Of a stretch of 7,465 bases of DNA, positions 5,983-7,465 are shown one piece after another. The notes beneath the pieces were generated by a model. It made no database searches. It saw nothing but the letters and a program-made list of their open reading frames with translations, and was not told where the DNA came from. The DNA comes from G039029935 sp039029935. Lineage in GTDB: Bacteria > Chloroflexota > Anaerolineae > Caldilineales > Caldilineaceae. Each line of letters starts with the position of its first letter. The stretch's first letter is position 1. The stretch spans positions 1 to 7,465 of the forward strand of contig JBCCFC010000674.1 in the NCBI GenBank assembly GCA_039029935.1, in the 5' to 3' direction. The translations under genes were made by a program, and so were the position numbers.

Positions 5983-6561
5983 ATGGCTACAGTCAGAACG
6001 GGTACAGGATATGATGGTGATCCGCTTTTAGGATTTACGTTTCAGGTGCAAGCGGACAACGATAATATCAGTAGTGTTCTGGGATATTTTACAGAATTCT
6101 CAGGGATCGGTTCAGAGAATCCGGCCGTAGATTACAAAACGGTTTTGGATGGTCGCGAAGTGTTGTTCAAGCTGCCCGGTCGTATTGAATGGGGTGAGTT
6201 GACACTGAAGCGCGGTGTCACAGGAAATACGGCTTTTTGGGAATGGCGCGAGCAAGTATTGTTGGGCGATATTGATAATGCGCGTTGCGAGATGATCGTT
6301 ACGATGTATGATCGTGCGTATAACAACGCACTCACGTGGACGATTAGCAATGCTTGGCCGTCTAAAATTACAGGCGCAAACCTGTCGGCAGACAGCAATG
6401 ACTTTGCCGTCGAGGAAATCACCATCCAACATGAGGGCATGAAGATCGATCAGCCAGATGGATTGTTTGGACAACCGTTGGTGCTTACAGGTTCTGCAAC
6501 AGATACAGGCAATATGGCTGCAGGCGTTGGTCCTGGTGCTGGTGCTGGAGATGCGGCGTAA
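5983..6561 (+). CDS. Inner tube protein of an eCIS (phage tail protein, T4 gp19-like family)
   Basis: The 192-residue protein belongs to the tail-tube family related to T4 gp19, Hcp and Afp1/Pvc1, which stack as hexamers to form the rigid channel inside the sheath. Diagnostic segments are DPLLGFTFQVQ near residue 12, GYFTEFSGIGSENPAVDYKTV, LPGRIEWGELTLKRGV, FWEWREQVLLGD, NAWPSKITGANLSAD and FAVEEITIQHEGMKI ending near residue 160. The last 30 or so residues are an Ala/Gly-rich tail (NMAAGVGPGAGAGDAA) that extends past the usual roughly 150-residue fold. The strong ribosome binding site and the position next to the sheath mark it as the major tube subunit. It is about half identical over the core to the product of 6739-7308, so the two arose by duplication. 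Confidence 0.94.
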   Translation: MATVRTGTGYDGDPLLGFTFQVQADNDNISSVLGYFTEFSGIGSENPAVDYKTVLDGREVLFKLPGRIEWGELTLKRGVTGNTAFWEWREQVLLGDIDNARCEMIVTMYDRAYNNALTWTISNAWPSKITGANLSADSNDFAVEEITIQHEGMKIDQPDGLFGQPLVLTGSATDTGNMAAGVGPGAGAGDAA

Positions 6562-6625
6562 TCCGTATATTAGGTAATTGGCGTAAGTTGAGCGAGATTT
6601 TTTTCACATCTTGCGTCTCTTACAT

Positions 6626-6700
6626 AGACGATAGTCAGAAAATCTGTTGGGCAATAGTGGCAATATGGCATGGCTGTCTAACAGATTTTCTCTATCGTCT
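6626..6700 (+). promoter_or_regulatory. Large hairpin between the two tube genes
   Basis: AGACGATAG (6626-6634) pairs perfectly with CTATCGTCT (6692-6700), and AGAAAATCTGTT (6637-6648) pairs perfectly with AACAGATTTTCT (6680-6691). Only a two-base bulge (6635-6636) interrupts the resulting 21-bp stem, which closes a 31-base loop containing two GGCAATA copies. No T run follows, so it is not a typical intrinsic terminator. An upstream CGTCT (6614-6618) could pair with AGACG (6626-6630) as a smaller alternative structure. The likely role is to protect or process the sheath/tube mRNA or to reduce readthrough into the second tube gene. A remnant of a small inverted-repeat element is the alternative. 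Confidence 0.6.
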
Positions 6701-6738
6701 TGTGTTGAATCATTTATTGAAGGACTTGAAAGAACCAT

Positions 6739-7308
6739 ATGGCTGGAGGAACAGACGGCACAACAACAGAATCTAGTGTCCGTGAATGGGACCCGTTTCT
6801 TAGTTTTAATTTTGCCGTTGAATTGCAAGGCAGCTATCTGGATGGGGTTGGGTTCTTTACCGAGGTGTCGGGCATTGGCTCAGAGAGCGGTGTGATTGAA
6901 TACAAAACGGTCAACAATGGTTTCTATTTGGGTGGACAGCCGCTGCTCTTTATGATCCCTGGACGCCCAACATGGGGTCCGATTACGCTCAAACGTGGCT
7001 TGACCACCGACACGGACTTTTGGGCATGGCGTGAGATGGTGAATACAGGCTGGAAAGACCCACGATCCACCCTGACCATTACCATGTTTAGCCGTGACTA
7101 TCAGCCAGCCTTTGTGTGGCAGGCCAGAAATGCATGGCCCTCTAAAATTACAGGACCGACGTTAAGTGCAGAAACCAATGGCTTTGCGGTCGAAGAATTG
7201 ACCATTGTGCATGAAGGGTTACAGGTTGTGCAACCAGAAGTCAAGGGCGGTAATCAAAGCTTTTGGGATATATTGGAAGGTGCGGTTAATCGTATTCTTT
7301 TCTCATAA
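6739..7308 (+). CDS. Second eCIS tube protein, probable tube initiator (Pvc5/Afp5-like)
   Basis: The 189-residue protein is a paralogue of the first tube protein: DPFLSFNFAVELQG, GFFTEVSGIGSESGVIEYKTV, IPGRPTWGPITLKRGL, FWAWREMVNTG, NAWPSKITGPTLSAE and FAVEELTIVHEGLQVVQP all align with it. It differs by a four-residue insertion after YKTV (NNGF) and by a short aromatic/hydrophobic C-terminus (QSFWDILEGAVNRILFS) in place of an Ala/Gly tail. In known eCIS loci a second tube-like protein forms the first ring on the baseplate and nucleates tube growth, so this is likely its role, but the order alone does not prove it. The ATG at 6739 has only weak upstream purine sequence (GAAAG at 6729-6733; AAGGA at 6720-6724 is too distant), fitting low expression. 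Both copies keep the identical DNA string TCTAAAATTACAGG (6360-6373 and 7140-7153). Confidence 0.9.
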   Translation: MAGGTDGTTTESSVREWDPFLSFNFAVELQGSYLDGVGFFTEVSGIGSESGVIEYKTVNNGFYLGGQPLLFMIPGRPTWGPITLKRGLTTDTDFWAWREMVNTGWKDPRSTLTITMFSRDYQPAFVWQARNAWPSKITGPTLSAETNGFAVEELTIVHEGLQVVQPEVKGGNQSFWDILEGAVNRILFS

Positions 7309-7332
7309 TTCTTACCTGGGATGGATAGAGAG

Positions 7333-7364
7333 GGAGACGGGGAGATGAGGAGATGAGGAGATGG
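7333..7364. repeat. Purine-rich 8-bp tandem repeats
   Basis: GGAGATGA occurs at 7341-7348 and 7349-7356, GGAGATGG at 7357-7364, and a diverged unit GGAGACGG at 7333-7340. The strand is almost all purine. Each unit resembles a Shine-Dalgarno sequence next to ATG, but no reading frame follows. Such repeats are seen between genes in Chloroflexota and Cyanobacteria. Confidence 0.75.
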
Positions 7365-7394
7365 AAAAAGATGAATGATAAGTTATCTATCTTT

Positions 7395-7440
7395 CAACTC
7401 TTCAACCTTGCAACCTGCAACCTTGCAACCTTGCAACCTG
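7395..7440. repeat. CAACCTTG/CAACCTG mixed 8/7-bp tandem repeat
   Basis: After a diverged unit CAACTCTT (7395-7402) the units are CAACCTTG (7403-7410), CAACCTG (7411-7417), CAACCTTG (7418-7425), CAACCTTG (7426-7433) and CAACCTG (7434-7440). The array lies in the leader of the next gene, so copy number changes would alter that leader. Slippage is the simplest origin. Confidence 0.8.
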
Positions 7441-7452
7441 CACAACCTTTAA

Positions 7453-7458
7453 AAGGAG
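7453..7458 (+). promoter_or_regulatory. Strong ribosome binding site for a gene starting at or past the right edge
   Basis: AAGGAG is followed by AGTTTAA up to the last base, which leaves the correct spacing for a start codon beginning at about 7465 or just beyond. By eCIS gene order the next product would be a small tube/baseplate-linking or LysM-type protein, but no coding sequence is visible. Confidence 0.6.
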
Positions 7459-7465
7459 AGTTTAA

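Noticed and set aside
6588..6828. Short frames on both strands in the gap between the tube genes
   Set aside because: They overlap the hairpin and the beginning of the second tube gene, lack ribosome binding sites and match no family; the inverted repeat explains frames on both strands.
3381..7308. Ordinary prophage or type VI secretion system
   Set aside because: DUF4255, a PVC/Afp-type sheath and two gp19-like tubes in this order fit eCIS; no capsid, terminase, portal, TssB/TssC or membrane-complex gene is seen, although the window ends early.

Overview
The window joins a conserved bacterial housekeeping segment to the start of a phage-tail-like contractile injection gene cluster; all genes lie on the + strand. 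The housekeeping half encodes ribosome recycling factor (frr, 180-737), undecaprenyl diphosphate synthase (uppS, best start 1073, end 1822) and phosphatidate cytidylyltransferase (cdsA, 1829-2728). This gene order is common across bacteria and links translation recycling to cell-envelope lipid synthesis. The second half encodes a DUF4255/Pvc16-like cap protein (3381-4223), a contractile sheath (4269-5948) and two paralogous tube proteins (5983-6561 and 6739-7308). This is the opening block of an extracellular contractile injection system (eCIS, the PVC/Afp/MAC type). Baseplate, spike, ATPase and cargo genes would be expected past the right edge, where a strong ribosome binding site already announces the next gene.

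The host is a bacterium of moderate G+C. Dispersed hairpin repeats, short 7/8-bp intergenic tandem repeats and an eCIS with a DUF4255 gene are features I associate with Chloroflexota, and to a lesser degree Cyanobacteria. The window has no rRNA or other decisive marker, so this is a tentative placement.

The spaces between genes are unusually structured. Bases 1-110 hold two 49-bp copies of a double-hairpin repeat. Between frr and uppS lie a hairpin, then a 99-bp element with 16-bp terminal inverted repeats and an exact 8-bp target duplication (a MITE by structure), inserted in the left arm of a second dispersed palindrome (957-1018). That palindrome creates a false N-terminal extension on uppS. 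A consensus-like promoter just downstream points to the ATG at 1073, possibly as a leaderless start. The 652-bp gap between cdsA and the eCIS genes is AT-rich. It holds an 11-bp tandem repeat, an 18-bp perfect palindrome and a possible small secreted-protein gene broken by an in-frame TAA inside its signal peptide. A 21-bp-stem hairpin separates the two tube genes, and purine-rich and CAACCTTG-type repeats follow the second.

The eCIS genes appear tuned for stoichiometry. Sheath and first tube, the bulk polymers, have strong Shine-Dalgarno sequences (GAGGAG, TAAGGAG), whereas the cap gene and the second tube gene (the probable tube initiator) have weak or no visible ones. The system type is known; the most interesting new points are the nested mobile repeats, the uppS start, the interrupted secreted ORF, the inter-tube hairpin and the low-complexity insertion in the sheath.
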